64,000 bases of DNA from DASYPQ01 sp041488095 (lineage in GTDB: Bacteria > Planctomycetota > UBA1135 > GCA-002686595), in contig JBGPOP010000012.1 of the NCBI GenBank assembly GCA_041488095.1, positions 1-64,000 on the forward strand, given 5' to 3'. Both the position numbers and the translations under genes were made by a program. The notes beneath the pieces are model-generated. The model was not told the origin of the DNA, made no database searches, and was given only the letters and a program-made list of their open reading frames with translations. Below are positions 1 to 7,490 of this stretch, piece by piece (the first letter of the stretch is position 1; each line of letters opens with the position of its first letter).

Positions 1-317
1 CCACGACCGCGCGGCAGCGAGGCGCCCTCCGACGACCTCTTCAGCAGCGGAGTGAACGCATGCGCCGAGCTCTCGTCCCTCAACAGCACCTTCGGCGCCT
101 CGCCCGTGATTCGAGAAATCGCAGCCAGGACGGTGTGGTCGGGATCACGGTGGACCGTAGGCTGTCCGAACGCGGCCGCGAGGCCCGCATCCAGCTCGTC
201 GCCTACGAGATCTCGATCCGGCTCGCGGCCGGGTTCGCGAGCCCCCTTCCCTTCCTTGTTCACGGCCGCCGGCTTCCGCAAGTCTGGTCCGTCGGCATCA
301 CGTTCTCGCGCCGACAT
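1..317 (-). CDS. Ser/Thr protein kinase, N-terminal part only (runs off left edge)
   Basis: An open reading frame starts at an ATG at 317 and stays open to the window edge (about 105 codons), reading MSARERDADGPD onwards. It contains a segment with DELDAGLAAAFGQ and a later APKVLLRDES. I recall this kind of acidic leader, with an 'AFG...VLLR' stretch, preceding the catalytic domain of planctomycete Ser/Thr kinases encoded just after an ECF sigma factor. Here it begins 72 bases after the sigma gene stops, on the same strand. No kinase motif lies inside the window, so the family call rests on the leader and on context. If correct, the full protein would be a membrane-linked signalling kinase cotranscribed with the sigma factor. 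Confidence 0.5.
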   Translation of the reverse strand, partial: MSARERDADGPDLRKPAAVNKEGKGAREPGREPDRDLVGDELDAGLAAAFGQPTVHRDPDHTVLAAISRITGEAPKVLLRDESSAHAFTPLLKRSSEGASLPRGR

Positions 318-389
318 TCCAGGGAAAACCTGTGGGGCCCTCCATGGAACCTGCGACGTCCACCCTCCAGTCCCAGGTCCCGGCCTCCA

Positions 390-1178
390 TCAGCGGATGA
401 GGTTCAGGATCTCCGCGCTCACCCGCTGGACGGCCTCGGGCGAGCCGGGATAGCGCCCGGCGACGACATTCCTCAGTGCCTCCTGGAACTCGTCGCGGGC
501 GCGGGAGTATTCGCGGTGCACCTTTTCCGGGTCCTCCTTCCAGCGCTCGGCGATGGCGCGGATCGGGAGGCCTTCGTGGAAGCGCAGCCGCAGGAGCTCG
601 ACCCGGCGCTCGGCCGCGGCACCGCTGCTCTTCGCGTCCGCCGTCTGCCGCTCGGCCGCGTCCTTCAGGATGCCACGCGCCCAGGCCCGATCGAGCATCA
701 CGGAGAGGCCTGCGCCCGAGGCGCCCGGGTCGGCGCGCGCGAGTGTGCTCCCGCCGCCGATGCCCGCGTCCCGCGCGCGGAGCTCCTCGATTCGCAGCGC
801 TACTTTTTCGACGACACCTCGAAGGAACCCGCGGAAGCGCTCGACCTCGTTGGCGCGTACGCGGTCGAGCACGCCGCCGTCGCGCAGGCACTCGAGGAAG
901 ACCTCCTGGACCGCGTCGTCGACGTCCGCGCGCCGCGAGTCGCGCCAGCGCGCGATGAGACAGTCGCGCACGGCGGGCTCGTAGCGCTCGGCGAAGAGGG
1001 AGCGCGCCTTGACGTCGCCCGCCGCCGCAGCGTGCATGAGGTTCCAGGTCGTGTCGGGAATCAAGTCGAAGCGGGAGCCCTCCTCGCGATCCTGGGCGGA
1101 TCCGGAGGGATCGAGCGGAGCGATTGTAGATCGCCGCTCGACCACGGGCGAACCGGCGAGCGAGGACGAATCAGCCAT
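390..1178 (-). CDS. ECF-type RNA polymerase sigma factor
   Basis: This 262-residue protein starts at MADSSSLAG. A region-2-like helix segment (about residues 55-125) includes DVDDAVQEVFLE, the acidic stretch that normally contacts the -10 element and core polymerase. A C-terminal region 4 (about residues 188-237, ERRVELLRLRF then a helix-turn-helix with LPIRAIAERW) would bind the -35 element. A low-complexity, Gly/Ala-rich linker of about 50 residues separates them, longer than in the smallest ECF factors. The next gene on the strand is a probable kinase N-terminus, the classic planctomycete ECF-kinase pairing, so kinase-controlled activity is likely. An upstream extension of the frame to 1778 is possible but overlaps the next gene and lacks coding character. 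Confidence 0.8.
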   Translation of the reverse strand: MADSSSLAGSPVVERRSTIAPLDPSGSAQDREEGSRFDLIPDTTWNLMHAAAAGDVKARSLFAERYEPAVRDCLIARWRDSRRADVDDAVQEVFLECLRDGGVLDRVRANEVERFRGFLRGVVEKVALRIEELRARDAGIGGGSTLARADPGASGAGLSVMLDRAWARGILKDAAERQTADAKSSGAAAERRVELLRLRFHEGLPIRAIAERWKEDPEKVHREYSRARDEFQEALRNVVAGRYPGSPEAVQRVSAEILNLIR

Positions 1179-1231
1179 CGAGCCCCGCGTGCGCTGACGT
1201 GCCCGCGGCCGGGTGTGGCGATAGGTCCGGG

Positions 1232-1717
1232 CTAGCCCTTCTTCCCGCCCGGCTTGCCCGAGAAGGCGGCCTGCGACGCCTTCATGACCTGCTCGGGCGT
1301 GAGGTCCTGTTTGTGCGTCGAGATCGACCAGTCGTGGCCGAACGGATCGCTGACGATGCCGTAGCGGGCGCCCCAGAACTGGTCGGCGAGCGGGAACTTC
1401 ACGGTGGCTCCGGCCTTGAGCGCCCGGTCCCAGGCCTTGTCGGCGTCCTGCACGTAGAGGTGCAGCGTGACCGGAGTGCCGCCGAGTGAGAGGGGACCCT
1501 TCGCACCCATCTGCGGGAACTCGTCGTTGAGCATCAGCATCGAATCGCCGATGCGGATCGTCGCGTGCATGATCGTGCCGTCGGGCATCCCGTGCCGAAC
1601 GATCTCCTCGGCGCCGAAAGCCTTCTTGTAGAACTCGATCGCCTTGGCAGCGCCCTTGACGACGATGTGCGGGGTCAGCGAGTGGAATCCTTCGGGGATG
1701 GGCTTGACGGCGGGCAT
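1232..1717 (-). CDS. VOC-fold protein, PhnB/glyoxalase-like
   Basis: This 161-residue protein starts at MPAVKPIPEGFHSLTPHI. It has the typical PhnB-type paired beta-alpha-beta-beta-beta modules: IEFYKKAFGAEE near residue 25, DSMLMLNDE around residue 58, and a second module ending FGHDWSISTH near residue 135. Proteins of this family are metal-dependent isomerases, lyases or dioxygenases, or non-catalytic binders. The substrate cannot be read from the sequence. The C-terminus is Lys/Gly-rich (GKPGGKKG). Longer in-frame upstream sequence runs antisense through the radical SAM gene and is not coding. It stands alone, 53 bases upstream of the sigma gene on the same strand. Confidence 0.85.
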   Translation of the reverse strand: MPAVKPIPEGFHSLTPHIVVKGAAKAIEFYKKAFGAEEIVRHGMPDGTIMHATIRIGDSMLMLNDEFPQMGAKGPLSLGGTPVTLHLYVQDADKAWDRALKAGATVKFPLADQFWGARYGIVSDPFGHDWSISTHKQDLTPEQVMKASQAAFSGKPGGKKG

Positions 1718-1852
1718 GGGGCACCTTGGAGAGATAGAGGGAGTGGTAGAGAGAGAGGTTCCTGCCAGGGCCAAGCATCCTATCGCAGGGTGAACGACCG
1801 TCGGTGAAATCGGGGTAACGGAGCGTCGACTCGGGCTGCGCGAGCTCCAGCG

Positions 1853-1858
1853 TATACT
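1853..1858 (+). promoter_or_regulatory. Probable -10 element of the radical SAM/AurF operon
   Basis: TATACT, one base from the TATAAT consensus, lies 27 bases before the ATG at 1886 in otherwise GC-rich DNA. No convincing -35 is visible (CTCGGG at the 17-base spacing). A purine-rich GGGGGAGAGG between it and the ATG would serve as ribosome binding site. Confidence 0.4.
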
Positions 1859-1885
1859 GCGCGCCTCTCGGGGGAGAGGCGATCC

Positions 1886-3331
1886 ATGAAGATCGGGCTC
1901 ATTGCGATCGGGGGAGTCAAGATCCAGACGCGGAAGTTCGTCGAGCTCGGGGTCACGCTGCCGCAGTTCGTGAACCGGGGCCAGTTGATCGCCCAGCTCC
2001 CGAGCCTTGCGTTGCTCACGATCGCCGGCTCGATCCCGAGGACCCGCCCCGAGGTCGAGCTCGAGTACCTGGAGGTGGACGATGTCGGCGCGTTCGTCGA
2101 GGACATCCAGCTCGACTTCGATCTCGTGGCGATCTCCTCCTACACGGCCCGCATCTTCGACGCCTACCGCGTGGCCGACGCCTACCGCGAGAGCGGGATC
2201 CCGGTCGTGATCGGCGGCCTTCACGCGACCGTGCTCCCCGAGGAGGCAGCCCGGCACGCTGACGCCGTGGTCGTCGGGGAAGGAGAGCTCACATGGCCGG
2301 AGCTCGTCCGCGATTTCGTTCGCGGAGGACGGCGGGCCCTGAAGCCCGTGTACCGCGAGGCCAGACCCGGGGTTCTCGATCTCGACTCCACGCTTCCGCC
2401 GCGATACGACCTGCTTCAGCGAGCACCTCCGGGAGCGACCCCCCGGCCTGACCCGCTCGAGTCCCACGAGCTGCATCGGACCGGTCCCTACAACCGCATC
2501 ACGGTCCAGACGACGCGCGGTTGCCCGCTCGACTGCTCGTTCTGCGCTGCGTCGAAGCTCTACGGCCCCAGGTATCGGAGGAAGTCCGTGGAGCGGATCC
2601 TGAGGGAGATCGACTGCGTGCGCGCGCAGTGGTCACGGCCCTTCATCGAGTTCGCCGACGACAACACCTTCGTGCACAAGGGCTGGGCGAAGCGCCTCCT
2701 CCGCGAGCTGTCGCAGCGAGACGTCCGCTACTTCACCGAGACGGACGTTTCGGTTGCGGATGACCCCGAGCTGCTGGACCTCCTCCGTCCGAGCGGGTGC
2801 CGGCAGCTCCTGATCGGCTTCGAGAGCCCTCGCCGCGCCGGCCTATGGGGAATCGACGCCGGCGACTGGAAGGCGCGCCGGCAGCCGCAGTACCTGGACG
2901 TCATCGAGCGCATCCAGGACAAGGGCGTGAGCGTCTGCGGCTGCTTCATCGTCGGCCTCGACGCGGACACCCCCGCCATCTTCGACGAGCTGCGGGCGTT
3001 CATCGAGCGCTCGAAGCTGCTCGAAGTCCAGATCACGGTGCTGACGCCCTTCCCGGGGACCCGGCTGTATGCGCAGCTGCTCGCGGAGGGGCGCTTGCTG
3101 TATCCCGGAGCCTGGGATCGATGCACGCTCTTCGATGTCAACTTCCGACCGCGCGGGATGTCCGTCGAGGAGCTCGAGGAGGGACTGCTCGGGCTCTGGA
3201 AAGACACCTGGAACACCGAAGCCCACGCGCGCCGCAGGCAGCACTACCGAACCCTCGTGGCCGCACGCCGCACCCGGAACGGGCCGGTCGCGTTCGTGCA
3301 GGGAACGCAGGCCCGGGAGCTCAGGTCATGA
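1886..3331 (+). CDS. B12-binding-domain radical SAM enzyme
   Basis: This 481-residue protein opens with an N-terminal cobalamin-binding-like Rossmann region (about residues 1-150, including DLVAISSYTARI and VVIGGLHATV). A radical SAM barrel follows, with the [4Fe-4S] motif CPLDCSFC (Cys 213, 217, 220). Class B radical SAM enzymes of this layout carry out methylations, cyclisations and ring contractions on unactivated carbons; BchE and HpnJ are known examples. The C-terminal part (LLEVQITVLTPFPGTRLY) is typical of the family. It is the first gene of a five-gene operon; its TGA overlaps the next start codon by 4 bases. The substrate is unknown. The oxygenase and E2-fold neighbours suggest tailoring of a small hydrophobic metabolite, which is an inference only. 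Confidence 0.85.
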   Translation: MKIGLIAIGGVKIQTRKFVELGVTLPQFVNRGQLIAQLPSLALLTIAGSIPRTRPEVELEYLEVDDVGAFVEDIQLDFDLVAISSYTARIFDAYRVADAYRESGIPVVIGGLHATVLPEEAARHADAVVVGEGELTWPELVRDFVRGGRRALKPVYREARPGVLDLDSTLPPRYDLLQRAPPGATPRPDPLESHELHRTGPYNRITVQTTRGCPLDCSFCAASKLYGPRYRRKSVERILREIDCVRAQWSRPFIEFADDNTFVHKGWAKRLLRELSQRDVRYFTETDVSVADDPELLDLLRPSGCRQLLIGFESPRRAGLWGIDAGDWKARRQPQYLDVIERIQDKGVSVCGCFIVGLDADTPAIFDELRAFIERSKLLEVQITVLTPFPGTRLYAQLLAEGRLLYPGAWDRCTLFDVNFRPRGMSVEELEEGLLGLWKDTWNTEAHARRRQHYRTLVAARRTRNGPVAFVQGTQARELRS

Positions 3332-4254
3332 TGTCCGTCCGAACGAATCCACGCACGCAGGCGGATGCAGCCCTCCTCGAACGACTGAACCAGCAGTCGG
3401 TCTCCAACTCCTTCACACCGGAGATCGACATCGACTGGGAGGAGACGACGACCGACGAGGAGTTCGCCCGGCTCTATCCGGTCTGGAGCTTGCTGGCGGG
3501 GACCGGCTTCGACGCGACGCTGGACGAGCGTGGGCGGATCGCCTTCGCCAAGTACCAGCAGGTGAACCTGATGACCTTCACGGCGCTTCTCGAGCGGCAC
3601 GCGATCGCAACGCTCGCCAAGCTCTACGACCTCGACCCGACGCCGCCCTTCTCGGAGTACGTGGGGCACTTCATCAAGGAGGAGGTCTATCACTTCTCGA
3701 TGTTCCAGAAGGCCGCCGTGGCGATCGAAGCCTCCATGCCCGGCGCCAGGCCGCTGCCCGTCCGTCGCGCGGACCTCCTGCTCCGCTGGATCTTCCGCCT
3801 CGCCGGCTTGGTCCCCGGCCGCAAGCTGCGCTTCTCCGTGTTCCTCTCCTTCTTCCGGTTCGCCGAGCAGGTCACGCTCCATGCGCACCGGATGGTCCGC
3901 CGGACCCTCCCGCGCGAGAAGAGCCTCGTGGCCCAGGTATGGGCTCGCCATGCGCGCGACGAAGCGCGACACGTGGTCTTCGACGCGCTCGTCCTGGAGC
4001 GCTGCCGTCTCCCGGGAGCTCTGGCTCGACTCGCTCGCCGGATGGCCGCACCCTGCGGCGTCCTCCTGTCCATGGCTCTCAACGCCAACGAGATCTGGAT
4101 CGCCAGGGAGCTGGGCCTGCCGGTGAGGCTGCACCATCTGCCGCGGCTCGTTCGGAGCACCCAGGCGCCGTTCAAGCGGCAGGTCTTCGATCTCCTGCGC
4201 GAGCTGGCTCGCGGATCGAACGAGAGTCGGACGACCCCGGGCGAGATTGCGTGA
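3328..4254 (+). CDS. AurF-like non-haem diiron oxygenase
   Basis: This 308-residue all-helical protein carries carboxylate/histidine motifs fitting a ferritin-like diiron site: EEVYH (Glu118/119, His122), EQVTLHAH (Glu180, His185, His187) and RDEARH (Asp211, Glu212, His215). This pattern and length fit the AurF family (p-aminobenzoate N-oxygenase and relatives), which oxidises aryl amines or other small substrates. The start ATG overlaps the stop of the radical SAM gene (ATGA), and its own stop overlaps the next GTG. Whether it is an N-oxygenase or a C-oxygenase cannot be told. No aryl-amine biosynthesis genes are in view. Confidence 0.8.
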   Translation: MMSVRTNPRTQADAALLERLNQQSVSNSFTPEIDIDWEETTTDEEFARLYPVWSLLAGTGFDATLDERGRIAFAKYQQVNLMTFTALLERHAIATLAKLYDLDPTPPFSEYVGHFIKEEVYHFSMFQKAAVAIEASMPGARPLPVRRADLLLRWIFRLAGLVPGRKLRFSVFLSFFRFAEQVTLHAHRMVRRTLPREKSLVAQVWARHARDEARHVVFDALVLERCRLPGALARLARRMAAPCGVLLSMALNANEIWIARELGLPVRLHHLPRLVRSTQAPFKRQVFDLLRELARGSNESRTTPGEIA

Positions 4255-5090
4255 ACCCGAACCCGATCGCGAGCCAGCGCACCCTGCGCGGGGAGGAAGC
4301 CTACGTCTACGGGCTGAAGGCCCGCGCCAGGGACCACCACTGCCTCGGCTACGGCACGTTCTCCGTCGACCTGGAACGACCGGAGCAGGTCCGCCGGCGC
4401 TACTCGCGCGAGAAGGCCCCGATCACGATGCTCCCCTTGTACGTGAAGGCCACGGCGATCGCCCTGGAACGGAACCCGGAGGCGAACGCGATCCTGTTCA
4501 AGAAGCCCTTCGGCTTTCGGATCGTTCGCTTCGAGCGCGTGGACGTCAACCTCCCGATCACGCGCGTCATCTCCGGCCGCAGGATCTCCTTCGTGGGCAC
4601 GATTCGCGACGCCGCCTCGAAGTCCCTGGCCGAGATCCAGCGGGAGATCGCGCTCTACCAGAAGGGGCCGTGGGAGGAGTCCTTCGCCATCCGGAGGATC
4701 CTCCGGTTCGCCCGCATGCCTTTCTGGCTCGCGCGGCTCGTCCACTGGCGGATGACGTGGAGCCCGGGGTTCTACATCCGCAACGTGGGCAGCTGCGCGA
4801 TCACCTACCTGGAGGGCGGCGAGTACGAGCGCTTCTATCCGATCGCCCCCACGAGCCTCGCGATCGGGATCGGGGCGGCCGTGCGCGAGCCCGTCGTCCG
4901 GAGCGGAGAGATCGTCACGCGGCGCATCCTGAAGTGCGTGCTGATGGTGGACAACTTCGTCATCTCCGGCCCGACCGGGGCCGATCTCATCCGGAGCTTC
5001 AAGGGATTGCTGGAGAGCGCGGAATTCGCAGCGGCCGAGCTCGGGCCGGCCCGTCCCTCTCTCGCAGCGGGCTCGGGGAGGTCGCCTTGA
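4251..5090 (+). CDS. 2-oxoacid dehydrogenase E2-type acyltransferase-fold protein, catalytic His absent
   Basis: This 279-residue protein starts at a GTG inside the previous stop (GTGA). It resembles the catalytic domain of E2 lipoate acyltransferases without lipoyl or subunit-binding domains: PITMLPLYVKATAIALE near residues 60-77, and a C-terminal segment VDNFVISG (residues 233-240) followed by GADLIRSFKGLLE. In true E2 enzymes this last segment is DHRxxDG, with the catalytic His and Asp. Here the positions read Asn235 and Ser239, so classic acyl transfer is unlikely. It may be a structural or repurposed CoA-binding protein. It is translationally coupled on both sides, which ties it to the oxygenase and membrane genes. 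Confidence 0.7.
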   Translation: MNPNPIASQRTLRGEEAYVYGLKARARDHHCLGYGTFSVDLERPEQVRRRYSREKAPITMLPLYVKATAIALERNPEANAILFKKPFGFRIVRFERVDVNLPITRVISGRRISFVGTIRDAASKSLAEIQREIALYQKGPWEESFAIRRILRFARMPFWLARLVHWRMTWSPGFYIRNVGSCAITYLEGGEYERFYPIAPTSLAIGIGAAVREPVVRSGEIVTRRILKCVLMVDNFVISGPTGADLIRSFKGLLESAEFAAAELGPARPSLAAGSGRSP

Positions 5091-5464
5091 TCCGTTGGCA
5101 CGTCTGCTGCGCCTGGATCGGGATCCTGCTCGGCTTCGTCACGGGGAGCGCTCAGGGCCTGTTCTTCCACCGCGAGGACTGGCGGGGAGGCTACGCCTCC
5201 TGGACGAGGAGGGTTTCCCGCCTCGGACACGTGTCCCTCTTCGGACTTGCGTTCGTCAACATGGGGTTCGCCTACACGGCCGAGCGTTTCGCGCCACCGG
5301 CCGCGATGCCGTGGTCCTCCGTGCTCTTGATCGTCGGAACGTTCACGATGCCGTTCGTGTGCTACCTCTCGGCTTGGAAGCCTGCCTTCCGACACCTCTT
5401 CATCGTCCCGGTCCTGTCGCTCGTCTTCGCGGTGGGGCTGCTCCTGATCGACCTGCTCGCCTAA
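5087..5464 (+). CDS. Small integral membrane protein of the radical SAM operon
   Basis: A TTG at 5087 overlaps the previous stop (TTGA) and gives 125 residues, mostly four hydrophobic helices: WHVCCAWIGILLGFVTG, SLFGLAFVNMGFAY, VLLIVGTFTMPFVCYL and a C-terminal LSLVFAVGLLLIDLLA. No recognisable catalytic motif. An ATG-initiated product in this frame would lose the first helix, so the coupled TTG is preferred. I do not recognise the family. A role in membrane anchoring, transport or modification of the pathway product is inference from context. Confidence 0.65.
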   Translation: MIRWHVCCAWIGILLGFVTGSAQGLFFHREDWRGGYASWTRRVSRLGHVSLFGLAFVNMGFAYTAERFAPPAAMPWSSVLLIVGTFTMPFVCYLSAWKPAFRHLFIVPVLSLVFAVGLLLIDLLA

Positions 5465-5481
5465 TTCCCAAGGGAGTCAAC

Positions 5482-5880
5482 ATGAACCGGTCCATGATCT
5501 CGGCCCTCTTCTATCTCTCCGCGCTCTACGACGGCGTCATCGGAGCCCTGTTCCTCCTGGTTCCCTGGCGTCTCTACGCGATGACGGACGTGACCCCTCC
5601 GAATCATTGGGCCTACGTCCAGTTCCCCGCGGCCGTCGTCCTGATCTTCGGCCTGATGTTCCTGGCCGTGGCCCGGAACCCCGAGGAAAACCGGCAGCTC
5701 ATCCCCTACGGGATCCTCCTCAAGGCCGCCTACAGCGGCATCGTCATCGGCTACTGGCTCCTGCAGGGGATCCCGAACATGTGGAAGCCCTTCGCGCTGG
5801 CCGACCTCGTGTTCGGCGTGCTCTTCGTCTGGGCCTATCTCAGCCTTGGCTCCCGATCCCCTTTGCAGCGAACGCCCTAG
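5482..5880 (+). CDS. Small four-helix membrane protein
   Basis: This 132-residue product begins 17 bases after the preceding stop, behind AGGGAG at 5471-5476. Hydrophobic segments include ALYDGVIGALFLLVPW, FPAAVVLIFGLMFLAVA, YSGIVIGYWLLQG and DLVFGVLFVWAYL. The layout is like small DoxX-like or uncharacterised four-helix membrane proteins, but no defining residues are visible and I make no functional call. It is the last gene of the operon. The next gene is convergent (stop at 5907), with only 26 bases between them. Confidence 0.7.
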   Translation: MNRSMISALFYLSALYDGVIGALFLLVPWRLYAMTDVTPPNHWAYVQFPAAVVLIFGLMFLAVARNPEENRQLIPYGILLKAAYSGIVIGYWLLQGIPNMWKPFALADLVFGVLFVWAYLSLGSRSPLQRTP

Positions 5881-5906
5881 AGCTCCATCCCGGCCGGGGA
5901 GGACCC

Positions 5907-7406
5907 TCACCGCATCCACGGCGGCGGCACGAGCCGGCGCTTCTCGTCGCGGCTCCTGCGGATGATCCCGCCGGTCGCGCCCGGATCGGGCGACTCGAAA
6001 TCGCGATCCCAGAGCTGGCAGGTGACCTGCTTGTGCTGCTGGTCGAGGCCCTCGCAGTAGTTCGTGTAGATGCAGCGGCGGATCTCCTGGCCCCGCCCTT
6101 CCTCCATCTTGAGCCACCAATCCGGGTCCGCGAGCGACTGCCGCGCGGCGCACACGAAGTCGCACGAGCCCTCGCGGATCGCCCGTTCGGCGAGGTCGAA
6201 CGAGTTGATCCCGCCCGCGCCGCCGACCGGCGTCTCGAAGCCGGCCGCGCGCACCGTCCGCCGGATCTCGCGGGAGAGGGGCAGGTTCCTGCCGAACGGC
6301 CCCTCGGGCGCGTGCTTGACGGTCGGCATGCACTCGAGCCCGCTCTTCCCCGTGTAGGGGTACACCGCCTCGCCGACCTTGGGCTGCTTCGCGTCCTCGA
6401 ACTTGCCGCCCTTCGAGACGGAGATGAAGTCGATGCCCGCGCGCGCGAGCTCCGCCGCGTAGAAGCTCGCGTCCTCGACGCGGCTCCCGCCCTCGATCAC
6501 CTCGTCGGAGAGGATGCGGCAGCCGACGGCGAAGCCCTCGCCGACCGCAGCTCGCACCTCCCGGAACACCTCGACCGGCAGCCGTACGCGGTGCTCGCGG
6601 CTCCCGCCGTAGCCGTCGTCGCGCACGTTCAAGCGCGATAGGAATCCGGCCATCGTGTAGGCGTGCGCGAAGTGCAGCTCGACGCCGTCGAATCCGGCCT
6701 GGCGCGCGCGTACCGCAGCGCTCGCGAAGAGCCCGGGCAGCACGCGCGGGAGCTCGCGGACGTGCGGGAGGTGGAGATCGTTGACCCGCTCGCGGTAACC
6801 GAGCTCGAGGTCCTCGGCCTCGCGCGGCTCGAGGATCGAGAGCAGGGTCGCGTGCGGCAGCGCGAGCAACGCCTGGCGCACCTCCGCGTCGCCGCCCTCG
6901 GCATCCCGCTCGCGGCCCGGGACGCGCGCGAGCCTCTCGCGATGGACCGGCCGCAGGTCGAGGAAACGCCGGATGTACCTCTGCTTCTCCGGCCGGCGCT
7001 TCACCGCGAGGAAGTCGATGATCTGGATGAAGAGGCGCGTCTCTCCGCGCGAGCGAGCCCGCACCACCTCGACGAGCTCCCGCAGCCCGGGGAGGAAGCG
7101 ATCGTGCCCGATGCGCAGGAGCGGCCCGCTCGGGACGTCCCGGATGCCGGTCGCCTCGACGACGAGGACGCCCGGCCGGCCGTCGGCGAAGCGCCCGTAC
7201 CAGTCGAGGACGTCGCGCGTGACGAAACCCTCCTCGACCGATCGCCACGGCACCATCGCCGGCACCCACGTTCGCGCGCGCGCGACGACGGGGCCGAGGC
7301 GGATCGGGCTGAAGAGCAGGCTCGCGCACGCCTCCTCGCGCGTCGGCCAGCGCGCGGGGGGGATGCCCTTCGTCCGATCGGGTTTCGAGGCGGCGGAGGA
7401 ATCCAT
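5907..7406 (-). CDS. NADH:flavin oxidoreductase (Old Yellow Enzyme family)
   Basis: This 499-residue FMN-dependent TIM-barrel oxidoreductase starts at MDSSAASKPDR. Visible family features are the N-terminal SPIRLGPVVARARTWVPAM segment, FDGVELHFAHAYTMAGFLS (the conserved substrate/FMN-binding region), and the phosphate-binding VGGAGGINSFDLAERAI near the C-terminal third. A C-terminal Cys-containing tail (CIYTNYCEGLDQ and a later VTCQLW) recalls part of the iron-sulfur region of 2,4-dienoyl-CoA reductases, but the following flavin/NAD domain is absent. It probably reduces an activated C=C bond using NAD(P)H. It is monocistronic and divergent from the PepSY lipoprotein gene. A longer in-frame extension upstream overlaps that gene and is non-coding. 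Confidence 0.85.
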   Translation of the reverse strand: MDSSAASKPDRTKGIPPARWPTREEACASLLFSPIRLGPVVARARTWVPAMVPWRSVEEGFVTRDVLDWYGRFADGRPGVLVVEATGIRDVPSGPLLRIGHDRFLPGLRELVEVVRARSRGETRLFIQIIDFLAVKRRPEKQRYIRRFLDLRPVHRERLARVPGRERDAEGGDAEVRQALLALPHATLLSILEPREAEDLELGYRERVNDLHLPHVRELPRVLPGLFASAAVRARQAGFDGVELHFAHAYTMAGFLSRLNVRDDGYGGSREHRVRLPVEVFREVRAAVGEGFAVGCRILSDEVIEGGSRVEDASFYAAELARAGIDFISVSKGGKFEDAKQPKVGEAVYPYTGKSGLECMPTVKHAPEGPFGRNLPLSREIRRTVRAAGFETPVGGAGGINSFDLAERAIREGSCDFVCAARQSLADPDWWLKMEEGRGQEIRRCIYTNYCEGLDQQHKQVTCQLWDRDFESPDPGATGGIIRRSRDEKRRLVPPPWMR

Positions 7407-7490
7407 CGAGGGCGGAGAGGATAGTCGTTCCCTCGTCGAGGCGGCCCTGCCACAATGCCGCCGCTGCGCAATCGCAGATCGGAGGATTCC

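Noticed and set aside
60..1235. Long plus-strand ORF (391 codons) opposite the sigma factor
   Set aside because: It is antisense to a gene with clear sigma-factor motifs and has an Arg/Ala/Pro-biased composition typical of shadow frames in GC-rich DNA.
5095..5481. Plus-strand ORF upstream of the ATG at 5482
   Set aside because: It is the shadow of the membrane protein gene at 5087-5464; the hydrophobic product and the ribosome-binding site favour the ATG at 5482.
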